DNA of 64,000 nucleotides from Paramyrothecium sp. XJ0827 (taxonomy: Eukaryota; Ascomycota; Sordariomycetes; Hypocreales; Stachybotryaceae), in assembly GCA_020881915.1 (NCBI GenBank), contig JAJFPB010000008.1, positions 248,001-312,000 of the forward strand. Direction: 5' to 3'. The notes under the pieces were generated by a model. It ran no database searches. It worked only from the letters and a program-made list of their open reading frames with translations, and was not told the origin of the DNA. Shown one piece after another: positions 24,431-35,039 of the stretch (position 1 is the first letter of the stretch; every line of letters begins with the position of its first letter). A program made the position numbers and the translations under genes.

Positions 24431-24991
24431 ATGCCGCTACCGACGGCTGATCAAGAGGTTAGAGCCTCCAGCGAAGGTCAGGCTCACAACCCCACCACTC
24501 GAAGCGCAAACTAAGACGAAGCAGCCGCGGAGACGTTCGTCAACAATTACTACCACGCAATCAACGAACGCGCAAACCTGGCGACATTCTATATAAACTC
24601 CTCGCCCAAGTATTCGTCGACGAAAGCCGACATCTCCATCAATGGCGCGGTCGTCGACACGCCTGAGGACTACCTCCGCCTCCTCGAATCGCAAGGGGCA
24701 GACGTCCGCTACGAGATCGAATCCCTCGACGCGCATGTGATGAACCCCTCGTTCCAGCTGGGAGCGCCCGAGAACCTGCACGACAACGCCAAGGTGGAGA
24801 GGAACGGAGGCCGCATGAGCATAGTGGTAGTGGCCATGGGCAAGGTGCAGTTTGGCAAGGGAAGGGAGGCGCCGCAGAAGATGTTCAACGAGACGTTCGT
24901 CCTGGTGCCGAACTGGGACGCGTTGGCGAGGAATCCGCCGCGAGGGTTGAAGCGCTACCTAATCATGTCGCAAAACTTCCGCGCGCTCTAG
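24431..24991 (+). CDS. MTR2: NTF2-like mRNA export factor, Mtr2/NXT type
   Basis: Small NTF2-fold protein, probably the partner of Mex67 in mRNA export through the nuclear pore. Exons 24431-24476 and 24525-24991, 170 residues. The intron was chosen by phase: donor GTCAGG is weak, acceptor GACGAAGCAG at 24524 follows a CTAAG branch, giving SSEAAETFVNNYYHAINERANLATFY (residue run shown in parts: SSEAAETFVNNYYHAI, NERANLATFY). Later family features are the YEIESLDAHVMNP strand and NETFVLVPNWD near the end, which resemble Mtr2-like proteins of filamentous fungi. NTF2 itself is less likely because it lacks the C-terminal FVLVPN...NFR pattern. Confidence 0.78.
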
Positions 24992-25529
24992 GATTGCCGC
25001 ACAGGGAGCAGCAGGAGACGAGTGTTTGGGTGAGAAGCAGCCGCAAGTCACACAGCATCACGCAGATGCAATATATCAGACTTGGCAGGCTAAAGACGAG
25101 AAAGACGACCATCTGAATGGGGAAAAAACGGGGAAAAAATATACTTTGCCCTGAGCTATGCCTGATGGCTTTGCTTCAATGGCCACTACTGTGCACAGCC
25201 CGACCCAGTCCATAAAGCATCACTACTACTGCCGGAATGGAGGCTGCAAACAACAAAACTAGGGATGACCAGGGATGCGGTGGCTTGGTAGACAATATAT
25301 CACAAGCAATTGTTCTCGAATGTATAGTTGAGCTCGGATCCCAGTAAACCCCACCAACAAAACAAAACAATGGGCAAGCTACAGCGGGGCTGCGGCCGAC
25401 AATCAGATGCTACCTCCCTTGTCAGGGTTAATTCTTAGCTCTGCTGCCGTACCTCGAGGTAGCGACGGCATACAACGTCCCGTCGTCCACCCCACCCCGC
25501 CGGCGAACGACCTTCTCACCCAAGCAGCC
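24992..25529. other. Intergenic, no gene seen
   Basis: Between MTR2 and RAM2, both on plus. Contains two G4A6-type runs around 25120-25139 and otherwise nothing I recognise. It must hold the RAM2 promoter. Confidence 0.5.
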
Positions 25530-27228
25530 ATGCCGCCCAAGCCCAAAGGCGCCGCCAAGGTCATCCCCATCCCCGAGACCAAACGTTCGTGCCCTCCCGG
25601 TAACTTTTGCACTGCTTGAGTCAACACGCCATGCTGATGCTATTGTTCTGCCAGCCGCTGCAGCCCAGCACCCGGAGCCCGAAACCGTCGCCGATCGCTC
25701 CAAGCTCCGCTACTACCAGACGAACCCCCTCGAGAAGCGACGCGAGGAGGTTGGCATCCGCGGCTTGACGCCCGCCGAGAAGAAGACGTATATACATACC
25801 CAGCTCATCGTCCCCGTCGCCTCGCACAAGGTGCCCCTGGCGAACAAGACCGAGCGCGAGTACTGGAAGCAAGTCGCCAAGGAAGGCCTCCCGATTCGAA
25901 GGCTCCGCAAAGACTACGACTGGGGCAAGGACAGGTCCGGACGACCCATCGACACCTACCGCCTGGACGAGTTCCAGCAGCGCAGCCTCAAGCAAGCCCG
26001 TCTCACGGCGCTCGACGTGCACCACCGCCAATTCCTCGTCAGGAGGGAGCTTGCGCGGCAGCAGGGCCAAGACCTCGCGGCCGAGGACGTGCAGGAGGAG
26101 AAGCAGAGACGAAGAAAGATGGCCGAGCTGAGGCGAGAGCTCTACGGGGAGATTACCGGCTCCCTGGCCCAGGACCCCGCCTGGGACGACGTCGTGCCCA
26201 TCCCGCAGAACGAGCCGGAGGATGCACTCGCCAAGATCGCATACCCCGATGACTACGCCGAGGGTGCGTAAACCGCCCCTCTCGAGCGACATGATGCTTT
26301 GTGCTTTTGTTTCTTCCCGCCCCCGGCCCGCATGCTGATGTGAGACCCCCCAGCCGTGTCCTACCTGCGCGCGGTCATGTTCGTCGACGAGCTGTCGCCG
26401 CGTGCCCTCCGCCTCACGGAGCACGTCATCTCCATGAACCCGGCGCACTACACCGTCTGGCTCTTCCGCTTCAAGATCGTCGCCGCGCTCGGCCTGCCCG
26501 TCCCCGACGAGATCCGCTGGCTCAACGGCGTCGCCCTCGCCAACCTCAAGAACTACCAGATCTGGCACCACCGCCAGCTGCTCCTCGACCACCACCACCC
26601 GGCCATCGCCGCCGACGAGGACGCCGTCAAGGCGCTCGCCCGGTCCGAGACGGACTTCCTGCGGGCCATCCTGTCGCGCGACACCAAGAACTACCACGTG
26701 TGGTCCTACAGGCACTACCTGGTCGCCAAGCTGGGCCTCTTCAACATCGGCGAGCTGCTCGCGACGCAGAACCTCATCGAGGACGACCTGCGCAACAACT
26801 CGGCCTGGTCGCACCGCTACTTCCTCGTCTTCGACGACCCCAAGCTGCGCGGCGACGACGCCGCCGACCCGTCCAAGGTGACGATCCCTGCGGACGTCCT
26901 GGACCGCGAGGTCGGCTACGCCAAGGAGAAGATCCAGCTCGCCCCGCAGAACCAGTCGTCCTGGAACTACCTCCGCGGCGCGCTGGCCAAGGCCGGGCAG
27001 CCGCCCGCGTCGCTGCGCGCGTTCGCCGAGCAGTTCGTCAAGGACCTGGGCGCGGACGGCGAGGAGGTGCGCAGCAGCCACGCGCTGGACGTGCTGGCGG
27101 AGGTGTACGCCGGCGCCGGCGAGGTGGACAAGGCACGCCTCTGCCTCAGGCGGCTGGCCGAGAAGTGGGACCCCGTGCGCGAGGGATACTGGAAGTACAG
27201 GACGGCACAGCTGGACCGGACGTCGTAA
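25530..27228 (+). CDS. RAM2: Protein farnesyl/geranylgeranyltransferase type I alpha subunit
   Basis: Common alpha subunit of the two CaaX prenyltransferases; attaches farnesyl or geranylgeranyl to Ras- and Rho-type proteins. Exons 25530-25584, 25655-26263, 26354-27228; 512 residues. The C-terminal 320 residues are typical: start of the conserved region at WDDVVPIPQ, then PPTA repeats marked by HYTVWLFRF, NYQIWHHRQLL, NYHVWSYRHYL, NSAWSHRYF and NQSSWNYLRG. The join across intron 2 (DDYAE|AVSYLRAVM) matches the family. Unusual: about 190 extra N-terminal residues before WDDV, rich in Lys/Arg/Glu and predicted helical, in continuous frame with exon 2. The usual length is about 330-350 residues. 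It is tail-to-tail with ERG12. Confidence 0.9.
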
Positions 27229-27509
27229 GGCGACGCACGACCGGGGGTTGGTTCCCCGTTTTATCACGCAGGCTGCATGGAGCGAAGCACAGGGCTTCCA
27301 TTAGAAAAAAAAAACTTCATTGATACCGTAAGGTTCACGAACTCTAGATATCTGACAAGGTGAATGCACGCAACTGCGCACTGCGGTTCCCAGCTCCAAC
27401 TCCCATAGCGCCGGCAGACGTTCTAAAATCCCATGGAGAACATCATGCAAATTGCCCTCATGCTTGTATCCAGTAGACTCTCCCTCCCTCCCGCGTACAC
27501 AACACTCGT

Positions 27510-29113
27510 CTAACGGGACTCGACCCGCCAGAACTTCCAGCCCTCCCTCTCGCCGCCGTGGCCGTGCACGCCGACGAGCCGCTCGACACCCTCGGTGCCC
27601 TCTGCGTTGAGGAACTTCTCGAGGTCGATCTCCATGCCGCCATCCTCGTCCTCTTCAAGGCCGTTCTTGAGGATGGCGGGCCACAGGACACCGACGCCAT
27701 CGCCTCCGAGCGTCGTCTCGAACTTTTCGTAGTTCTCCTGCTCGAGCTGCTCCTCGAGACGGAGGAGCTTCTGCTTCGGCACATTTGGTCGCAGGAGGGT
27801 GATGGAGCAGCCGCCGCCGCCGGCACCGGTGAGTTTCGTCCAGCCGATTTGCTCGTGGTCCACAAGTTCACGGACCCTTTCCAAACGGGGATGCGAAACG
27901 CCGAGGGAGACGAGGAGGCCGTGGTTGATGGTCATTAATTCGCCGACACGCTGCAGGCTGCTCTCCTCCTCCTCGTCAAAGTCCTCGTCCTCCATGAAGT
28001 CGGCGGCGGTCCCGGTGATTTTATCCATGGCGTCCAGGATCGAGCCAACCAGCTTCGGGTGGGCGGTCTTTAGCTTGGCCACCTTGCCCACCTCGTGGGC
28101 CGTGGACTTGGCCTGTCTAGTGTTAACTAGTAAAAGGGGCAGCTCCGGGAAGTCCCAAAGCGACCGCACGGCTGGCGGCTTAGAGTAGTCTATCCGCTGG
28201 AAGACCACGGCCTTACCCTGTGTCGCCACCGTGTTGTCGACGCCCGAGGGGTTCCCGTGGATGCACATCTCCGCGACAAAGGCCCACCGGTTGATGCGCT
28301 CGACCTGGAGGCGGGCCTCCTCGTGGGGTTGATCCGGATGGGGGCCGGAGAGGGTGCGCAGCTGGATTAGCAGGGCGGCCGAGATGCAGACGGAGATCGA
28401 GGCGCTGCTTCCGAGACCGGCGCTGATGGGGATTGTCGAGCGCAGGGTGTAGAGGCACCCGGGGAAGGAGGGCGAGCCCAGCGACAGGAAGAGGTACAGG
28501 AAAGCAGACGCCGAGTTCCGGTGGACCTTGCGAACCTCCTCAGGGTGGTTGGGGGAAATGTTAATAATGTGCGGCTGCAGTGCGTCAACGAGATCAGGAT
28601 CTAGCGAGGTTACACGGGAAAAGTACGACTTCTTCTTGGAGGGCTCCTGGAAAACGTGCCAGGGCAGCTCGTCAATGTTCCATGTCTGCACGAGGTCAAT
28701 GTCGGGGAAGCGCAGGGAGACGGTCCGCTTCGATTTCGAGAGCGTCGTGACGTGAAGGTATGATCGTAGTGAGATGGCGGCAGCTATGGCAGCCTACGGC
28801 GCCGAAAGCGGCTCGTGTCAGCGGTGCGTTTGGGACATGAAGTTTTGCGAAGAGCGTGCGTGCGTACCTTTCCGTGGACCACAGAGTGCTCGCCAAACAC
28901 GATGACCTTTCCAGGCGCCGAGACCATGAAAGCAGGAGCCATCGGACTCGACGCCCTCCTCTCCATCTTGAGGCGATGGGCGAGCGAGCCGTTGCCATTG
29001 ATGTAGCCATTGCCATTGCTGTGGCCATTGCTAATGCCGTTGCCGTTGCCGTTGGTGGCGGCATGCGCAGGGGCGTCGACGCCGTTCAGCATGTTTGCGT
29101 CGCGAACGGCCAT
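27510..29113 (-). CDS. ERG12: Mevalonate kinase
   Basis: GHMP-family kinase that phosphorylates mevalonate, an early step of the isoprenoid and ergosterol pathway. Exons 28868-29113 and 27510-28793, 509 residues, 74-nt intron. Motifs: APGKVIVFGEHSVVHGK near residue 70, the GHMP ATP loop PISAGLGSSAS, the NPSGVDNTVAT segment, and the C-terminal TGAGGGGCSI loop. The first 50 residues hold an Asn-Gly repeat (GNGNG...NGNGYINGNG), which is not part of the usual enzyme and is probably disordered. The 3' end converges with RAM2, 281 bp away; 5-bp repeats sit directly upstream of the start codon. Confidence 0.95.
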
Positions 29114-29129
29114 AGAACTCTTGCGAGAT

Positions 29130-29200
29130 CAGGTCTGGGTCAGGTCTGGGTCAGGTCAGGTCAGGTCAGGTCAGGTCAGGGCTGGTCTGGTCTGGTCTGG
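29130..29200. repeat. 5-bp microsatellite just upstream of ERG12
   Basis: Plus-strand TCAGG units (six perfect copies at 29151-29180) flanked by GGTCTGGG and TCTGG variants. It lies 17-87 bp upstream of the ERG12 ATG and so in the 5' UTR or core promoter; the coding strand reads pyrimidine-rich CCTGA/CCAGA. Confidence 0.95.
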
Positions 29201-29492
29201 CTTCGTCGTGTTGTCTCGCGTCCAGGGGTTGGAGTCGTTTGCTGAGCGGGATGGAGGGCTTTGTCGCGAAGGAGTTTTTAGGCGGATAGGGGAAGTTTAA
29301 GACGTTCCTCAAGGGGGGCAGGCCGCAAAATTCCAATCGGGGTCGGGGGAGGACTAGAGGGAAAGTGGTTTAAGATGAAAATAATAAAAAACTATGACCC
29401 CCCGCAAGCACCCGTTCGCAACTCGAGGAAGGGTGGACTGAAGTGGATTGGACTGGACTGCAGGGAAAGAGAGAGGCTTGTGCGTTGGGGCC

Positions 29493-29519
29493 AGGCAAGG
29501 CAAGGCAAGGCAGGGCAGG
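29493..29519. repeat. Short AGGCA microsatellite
   Basis: About five units of AGGCA with drift to AGGGC. Located about 0.4 kb upstream of ERG12. Confidence 0.85.
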
Positions 29520-29588
29520 GTAAGTCGAGAACTCGTTTCGAGTTGTTGAAGCAAGTCGAGAGAGGAGACCTGGTTAAGGCAACGGCCC

Positions 29589-29590
<2 letters not shown>

Positions 29591-29633
<43 letters not shown>
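29591..29633. repeat. (CAG)14 trinucleotide repeat
   Basis: Fourteen uninterrupted CAG units followed by imperfect AAGCAG units. About 480 bp upstream of the ERG12 start codon. It falls in a short open frame on plus (poly-Ala) that I do not regard as a gene. Confidence 0.97.
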
Positions 29634-29638
<5 letters not shown>

Positions 29639-31735
29639 GAAGCAAAGTCGCGGACTGCTCCACGGGAATGGGGGAATTAAAGAGTGGGTGTGTAATGTTG
29701 GGCTGCCAATTGGAAGAAGGCCTTTGGTTCTGTACCTACAGTAGTTAGTTCAGGAAACGGGGCCATGGCTGTTACATAGTCTTCCCCCTGGCATCCATAC
29801 AGTGATCTTCGTTCTCGCGCCAATGCAGTCAGTTGGGGACGCTGCATGCGCTGCACGCCCGGTGGTGAGGCCGGTGGTTGCGTTATCTACGGCGCGGATT
29901 CGTATCCGGATTCACCGCGTCCTCGTCCGTGCCTATTCCGTCGTTGCCGACCTGTTCGGGCTGGCTGAGGGGACGCGAAATGGCAATCAGATGCGCGGGT
30001 CTGGCGATGCGATGCGACCTGAATAGATGAAAAGATTGATATCGACGAGCTGAAGGCTGGGCCACGTCGTCGCGGTTTCCATTTCGTCATCAAAGTCAGC
30101 ACTCATGGCTTGCGTGAGGGCAGTGCAGTGCTTGGTTTATTCGGGCGATCCGACTGCTTGGACGGGTGGAGGTGGAGGGGGGTGGATGGGGGGATGTGGA
30201 GGCTTGCGTGACAAGGATGTCGCACGGCCCGTGGGCCAAACCCGCATGTACCTTACCTTGCCTTGCCTCGCCTTACCGAATAGGTAGGTAGGGAGCTTTG
30301 TCCTCACAGCGAACAGTCGGGGAAGGCCATAGGGCCCTACGTCTCACGTGGCGTTGGTTCTCGCTTCAATGACTCTTCAGGCCTTTTGAGTCCAGGTTTG
30401 TGATCCTACAGAGGAAAGTAAGCCAGGTGGTGGATGGGCACGATCTAGATGTAAGTGGGAAGACTTGGGTTCATCGTCGTGATTCCAGGGGGAAAAGTGG
30501 TCGTGCAAACATCATTTCATACGGCTCATAGTTTGGTCAAATCGGTCTGGTTGCTTGGGATCACACCGTGGAGGAAACCAACTGGATAAGCAATTGTACA
30601 CACGCATCGACTATACGGCCCGCGACGACCATCAAGCCAGGTCCGGAGCTGTAGGCCTTAAAGTAGGCCGTATCTTATATGCGCACAATTGTGGGATTGT
30701 TGTCTATTAATCGGGAATCAACGCAAAGAATCAGAAAGAAAAAATACTTGCATCTGCTCAAGCGGTTTTCATGGAAATATTTCAACAAAATACCCTGCGG
30801 TAGGCACGTCCCATCAGTTCTGGACTTCTGGCTCAAGCAAACCGTAAAAGGCAAGAGTGGTTGTCAGAAAGGTGCAGGGCCCTAGAGCCATCCGCTTTGG
30901 GCTTACACAAGCAAACCTGCATCTGCACTCTGCAGCCAGTCCAACGCCATGCTAATCATTGAATCACCACAACGCCTAACGCCACGCCTCCAGCAATCTC
31001 CTGGTCAGGTGCCCAAAGAAGCCTTGGGCGACCACGCAAGCTCCGCTACCGGTGCCCCTCCAGTTGAGAAACAAAACCTTTCGTTCGACGGCCCGTTATT
31101 GACTTTGCGGAATACAGAGGCACCGCGCCGTCTCTCACACTGACTGTGAGGATCAGAGAGCCCGGTCAGGCCTTCCTCCGCGTTCGGTTCCGCGCTGTGA
31201 ATCTGTGAGAGGCTGCGTGCTTTCTTTGCTGTGTAGGGGACTGGCTGTGGTCATCATGACCAGGGAATGACTGTGCCCAGCCCTCATTGATGAAACGCAT
31301 GCACGGGGGGTCTGCCGTCATCCTTTGAGGATGCGTCCATTCAACCGACGTCAAGGACGTCTTCCATTTGCGACTTGGTTAGTCGAACGCTTACGGCCAC
31401 CCACCAGGAACACGAATACGATCAACCAGCATGCAAGGGTCCCTCCCCCTTGCCCGGTTCTCATTGTTCATTCACCCTCTCCAATAATCTTGGCACATTG
31501 CCCCGTCTCTCGATCCCCAGAAAAGGACCAACGCCTCAAACGCGTTCATCTTGCAATACCGTGTAAATCTACACTCCGCAGACGAAGTCAGGACCGCACG
31601 CTTGGCGTCTGTCTAGGCCTGGGGGGGTGTGCACTTCCTTCCTACCAACCGCACAGCAAGTAGACAGCAAAAATGATGCCCGGCTCAGAAACAATGAGAC
31701 ACAAGACAGAAGTCAGATACCCAAACAAAAAGATT

Positions 31736-31819
31736 GGACGAGCGGGGAATTGAACCCCGGACCTTCAGCAGAATCGCCAAACATGCGAAGCCGACGTCAT
31801 ACCCCTAGACCACACGCCC
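31736..31819 (-). tRNA. tRNA-Ala (anticodon CGC) with 13-nt intron
   Basis: 84-nt gene, 71 nt mature. The acceptor stem GGGCGTG/CTCGTCC has the G3:U70 wobble that marks alanine tRNAs, and the U6:U67 mismatch also seen in yeast tRNA-Ala. D arm GTC-TAGGGGTAT-GAC; anticodon stem TCGGC/GCTGA; T arm CGGGG-TTCAATT-CCCCG. Loop TTCGCA|T gives anticodon CGC. The 13-nt intron at 31771-31783 follows base 37, the standard place, and contains GCG, which can pair with the anticodon as in normal pre-tRNA structure. A T5GT3 run directly downstream fits a Pol III terminator. The CCA end is not encoded. Confidence 0.9.
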
Positions 31820-32219
31820 GGACACACATGTGGTGGCGGCGGCCCAGAACAACCTAGACGGCTTTCGCGAGAACGGGCGAGGCTTTGCTGCGCGAGACCT
31901 CCGCATTTCGTCTGGCTTGGCGAACCAAAAGCTACCTTTAGTGGCATCTTAGTGGCTGCTTGCTCAATTACCTTTCGCCATGCCACAAAGTAAAGTAGCA
32001 GTACCCCCGGCCTCGTCATGGCTGGCAGCAGGGCTGGCAGCAGGGCATGTGCCGTGGAGGTGAGAGGCATGTATGAGGCACGTCACTGTCGGCTACCTAG
32101 AAGGATGCGCTCGGCATCGATCGACTCGCCTCCATCCTGGCTCCCACAACGAGCTTAAAAGTGACAAGCAATCGGCAAGACATTGATTGCATGCACAGCA
32201 CCGCACCGCACCGCTCATC
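31820..32219. other. Intergenic, no gene seen
   Basis: 400 bp between the tRNA and the next plus-strand gene. Contains a GGCTGGCAGCAG direct repeat at about 32021-32045. Confidence 0.45.
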
Positions 32220-32855
32220 ATGACCGTGACCGAGTTTGCTCTCATCCGCTTGAGAGATGGCTACGACTCCCTAGAGCTCCTCGAGACGCTCATGCAGTGC
32301 CAGGAGCTCCAGGATGAATGGATGCACAAGCACCAACCCCACACCCTCCAAACCTCCTACGGCGAGACCCTGAGCTCCATGTACATCCAGGAGGATGACG
32401 CGCCCTACCTACTTATAACGGCCCTCTGGGAATCGCCCGAGGCGCACCGCGAGTGGATCAAGAGCAAGGACAACCAGGACGGCTTCGCCCGCCTCTCCAG
32501 TTTCATCGCGCCGGGCTGCTCGTCCGTGCTACTCTTTCACGTGGACACGGCCGGCGAGCCCGCGCAGCTACAAGGAGAGTTCCTGTCGCGGGAGCAATTT
32601 CACGTCTACCGTCTACTGAATACGCCAGCCAGGAAGGATGAGGTGAGCCAGAAGTATCGGGCGCTGGAGGGCAACGTCCACAAGGCGAGCCCGAAGCAGC
32701 TGCTCTGGGGCGGCTGGAGGATCGAGAAGCGCTGCGACAACGAGGAGGAACTAGTTGTCTTCAGGTGCAAGAACGTCCCCGAAGAGCAGATGCAGCAGCT
32801 GCTGAGCATATCCGACCAGGTGGAGGAGTACAACTTCAAGCACGTTACCCTGTGA
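32220..32855 (+). CDS. Uncharacterised protein, possible dimeric alpha/beta-barrel fold
   Basis: Single exon, 211 residues, start ATG at 32220 (context CATCATGA). I do not recognise a named family. The N-terminal half (FALIRLRDGYDSLELLETL ... ITALWESPEAHREWIKS) reads like an ABM/ferredoxin-like stress-responsive barrel: a beta strand, a helix, and a strand ending in W-E-S-P-E-A-H, a pattern common to such monooxygenase-like domains. The second half repeats a similar layout (WGGWRIEKRCDNEEELVVF). It could therefore be a tandem two-half barrel. No signal peptide and no membrane segment. Function unknown. Confidence 0.75.
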   Translation: MTVTEFALIRLRDGYDSLELLETLMQCQELQDEWMHKHQPHTLQTSYGETLSSMYIQEDDAPYLLITALWESPEAHREWIKSKDNQDGFARLSSFIAPGCSSVLLFHVDTAGEPAQLQGEFLSREQFHVYRLLNTPARKDEVSQKYRALEGNVHKASPKQLLWGGWRIEKRCDNEEELVVFRCKNVPEEQMQQLLSISDQVEEYNFKHVTL

Positions 32856-33199
32856 TGTGCCGTTTTCCGTCTTGAACTTTTACTTGGACGCAAACGTTTT
32901 CGTCAAGGGCGTGAATCCCGCTGGGGATATGAGGGACAAACGTATCTGCTCTTTGGTTTGGCTATCATGCAAGTTTCGGTCAGGGAGGCGAGTCCTTTGG
33001 GATTTGGGCATCGAGGATCGAGCACAGGTCGTTATGGTCTCAAATGGTTCTTTTGAACTCTATCCGCGCATGCGTTCTGAGCACATGAAATGCAAGGTAT
33101 CCCGAGACGCCCATTCGTGCATGTAGACCTTCCCACGCCGCCGCTTTCGTAGCCCTTTCCGACCCTTATTTTCAAACCGCCGTCCTCATGATTCCCATC
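32856..33199. other. Intergenic, convergent
   Basis: Between the 3' ends of the unknown plus-strand gene and eL38. No gene seen. Confidence 0.5.
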
Positions 33200-33646
33200 T
33201 TAGTTCTTCTTGGAAACCTCGGAGATCTGCAGGTCTGCAAGAATGTCAGTGTCTTGGTCCTTTGGCTGCTCTCGCATGGCTCATGGCCCCCGCGGGAAGG
33301 GTCAAGGGTTGCGCGTACTGGGAGGGAGGCTCTGCTTCAGCTTCTCGGCCTTGTCGGAGTCCTTGAGAACCAGGGTGTAGAGGTTCTTCTGGCAGCGGAC
33401 CTTGAACTTGACGTTGTTGGTCTTCTTGCTCTTCTTGATGCGCGCGGCTGTAGGATGGTCACGTTAGATTGTCAATTCCTCTTGGGATGTCCGACTCGGC
33501 TGGCTGGAACGTACAGGAGGCGTCCGTCCGACGGCAGATCTCGATGAACTGTGGGAGGCTCGTTAGCACTTGCGAATCGGCTTGCGCGGGCATCCCGGTG
33601 ACTCCCATCGGCTTACCTTCTTGATATCGGCGATTTCACGAGGCAT
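33200..33646 (-). CDS. RPL38: 60S ribosomal protein eL38
   Basis: Cytosolic large-subunit ribosomal protein. Four small exons, 33617-33646, 33515-33548, 33319-33447, 33200-33234, give 75 residues; introns of 68, 66 and 84 nt take up almost half of the gene, as is common for fungal ribosomal protein genes. Protein pieces: [66 protein letters not shown]. These match eL38 along its full length. The last exon carries only 11 codons after a split Asn codon, so it is easily missed. Confidence 0.94.
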
Positions 33647-33995
33647 TTTGGCGGTTGTTCTGGAATCTACTCCGGAGGTTGAACAATGGTCGGGATGGGT
33701 TCTCAGGTAGGCGGTTTCGATGGGTTTTTGCAGAATAAGTTTTGTGCGTTGCCAAATTCGTGGGGCCGTGCACGGACCAACGCACTTGCCCGCCAGCCAG
33801 CCCAGCGCCTCGAGGAAGGTGGTACAGGTGCGCGATAAGATAACGGCTCAGAGAGTGTCAATCTCTAATGCTGCCGACTGTCGTTTCGGAATTATAATCG
33901 CAATGTTTGCTGTGCTATACTACAATTGCTCATAATATCTACATCAATTCGAGCTGCAAAGCTCATCACTTTCCTTCTCGCGCCCCTTGTCCTTC
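33647..33995. other. Intergenic, eL38 promoter region
   Basis: 349 bp between eL38 and the 3' end of the nitronate monooxygenase-like gene, both minus. AT-richer near 33890-33960. No gene seen. Confidence 0.5.
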
Positions 33996-35039
33996 TCACA
34001 ACCTGCTCCTCTCCCCTAGGTACGTGCCCCCCAGCTTCAACATGTCGACCGCCTCCTGCACCATCTCGGCCACAATCTCGCCGGCCGGCTGCACCTTGGG
34101 GATCGCGCCGGCGACCTGGCCCATGAGGTGCGGGGGGTCGACGTCGTTGCCCTGGTCAAAGTCGTGCTCGATGGGCGTGACGCCGCTGTCGCACAGCGCC
34201 TTGATCTCGGCGGGGCGCGCGTGCCAGCCGCGGATGTAGTCGTTGGTCTTCATGCGCAGCGGGCGGCCCGAGAGCACGAGGGTGCGCTCGGTGCCGTCAA
34301 AGTCGCACGACACGACGGCCTGCTTGTGCTCCTCGCTGCACCCGGCCTCGGTGGCGGCGACGAAGCGCGTGCCCACCCAGACGGCGACGGCGCCCTGCAT
34401 CAGCGAGCTGGCGAGGCCGCGGCCGTTGTGGATGCCGCCCGCGGCGACGACGAGCGCCGGCGAGCCCTTGAGCATGGGCGGCTTGTAGCGGCGCGCCACG
34501 TCGACGACGGCCGGGATCAGGATCGAGTTGGCGATGTCGCCCGTGTGGCCGCCGCCCTCGCCGCCCTGGGCGCAGACGATGTCGACGCCCAGGTCCAGCG
34601 CCTTGACGGCGTGCTTGGGGTGGCCGACCATGTTCATGACCAGGATGCCGTTCTCGTGCAGCTTGTCGATGATGTGCTTCGGCGGGACGCCCACGGCGCT
34701 GACGAACAGCCGGGCGCCGCTCTCGATGGTGATGTCGATGAGCTCCTCGAGCTTGCCGCCCGTGTAGTCGTGGTTCGTCTTGCGCGCGTTGCCGCCGACC
34801 TGGGGCAGCGCGAGGTCCACGCCGAACGGCAGGTCCGGCCGCGCAAAGTTGGCCTTCATCTCGGCGACGATCTCGCGCAGCTGCTTGGGCGTGTACATGA
34901 AGCCGCCGATGACGCCCAGCCCGCCGGCGTTGGACACGGCCGCCGCGAGGGGCCCGCCCGACGTCCGCGCCATGCCGGCGAGGATGACGGGGTGCTCGAT
35001 GCCCAGCAGCGTGGTCAGCGGCGTCGTGATGGGTGCCAT
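33996..35039 (-). CDS. Nitronate monooxygenase-like FMN enzyme (2-nitropropane dioxygenase family)
   Basis: FMN-dependent TIM-barrel enzyme; the family oxidises propionate-3-nitronate and alkyl nitronates. Single exon, 347 residues. Features: N-terminal IEHPVILAGMARTSGGPLA, the FMN-phosphate loops GEGGGHTG and AAGGIHNGRGLA, and GAVAVWVGTRFVAATEAG. No signal peptide, so probably cytosolic or peroxisomal; the C-terminus (GERSRL) resembles a weak PTS1 tripeptide (SRL). Substrate is not certain, since many fungal members are unassigned. The opposite strand carries a long open frame that is a codon-bias shadow. Confidence 0.92.
   Translation of the reverse strand: MAPITTPLTTLLGIEHPVILAGMARTSGGPLAAAVSNAGGLGVIGGFMYTPKQLREIVAEMKANFARPDLPFGVDLALPQVGGNARKTNHDYTGGKLEELIDITIESGARLFVSAVGVPPKHIIDKLHENGILVMNMVGHPKHAVKALDLGVDIVCAQGGEGGGHTGDIANSILIPAVVDVARRYKPPMLKGSPALVVAAGGIHNGRGLASSLMQGAVAVWVGTRFVAATEAGCSEEHKQAVVSCDFDGTERTLVLSGRPLRMKTNDYIRGWHARPAEIKALCDSGVTPIEHDFDQGNDVDPPHLMGQVAGAIPKVQPAGEIVAEMVQEAVDMLKLGGTYLGERSRL

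Larger units (their letters stand above)
29114..31735. other. Gene-poor spacer rich in simple repeats
   Basis: 2.6 kb between ERG12 and the tRNA. Holds the three microsatellites listed separately and a CCTTA/CCTTG run with TAGG repeats at about 30250-30292. Short frames only; none resembles a protein. Confidence 0.5.

Noticed and set aside
25621..27267. 548-codon open frame on the minus strand
   Set aside because: It lies opposite the RAM2 exons and crosses its introns; composition (Leu/Val/Gly/Arg) is that of an antisense shadow of GC-rich codons.
29375..29680. Frame with poly-alanine run
   Set aside because: The alanines only reflect the (CAG)14 repeat; nothing else supports a gene.
31627..31857. 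Plus-strand frame with an SGELNPGPS-like peptide
   Set aside because: It is the antisense translation of the tRNA T-arm, a known artefact.
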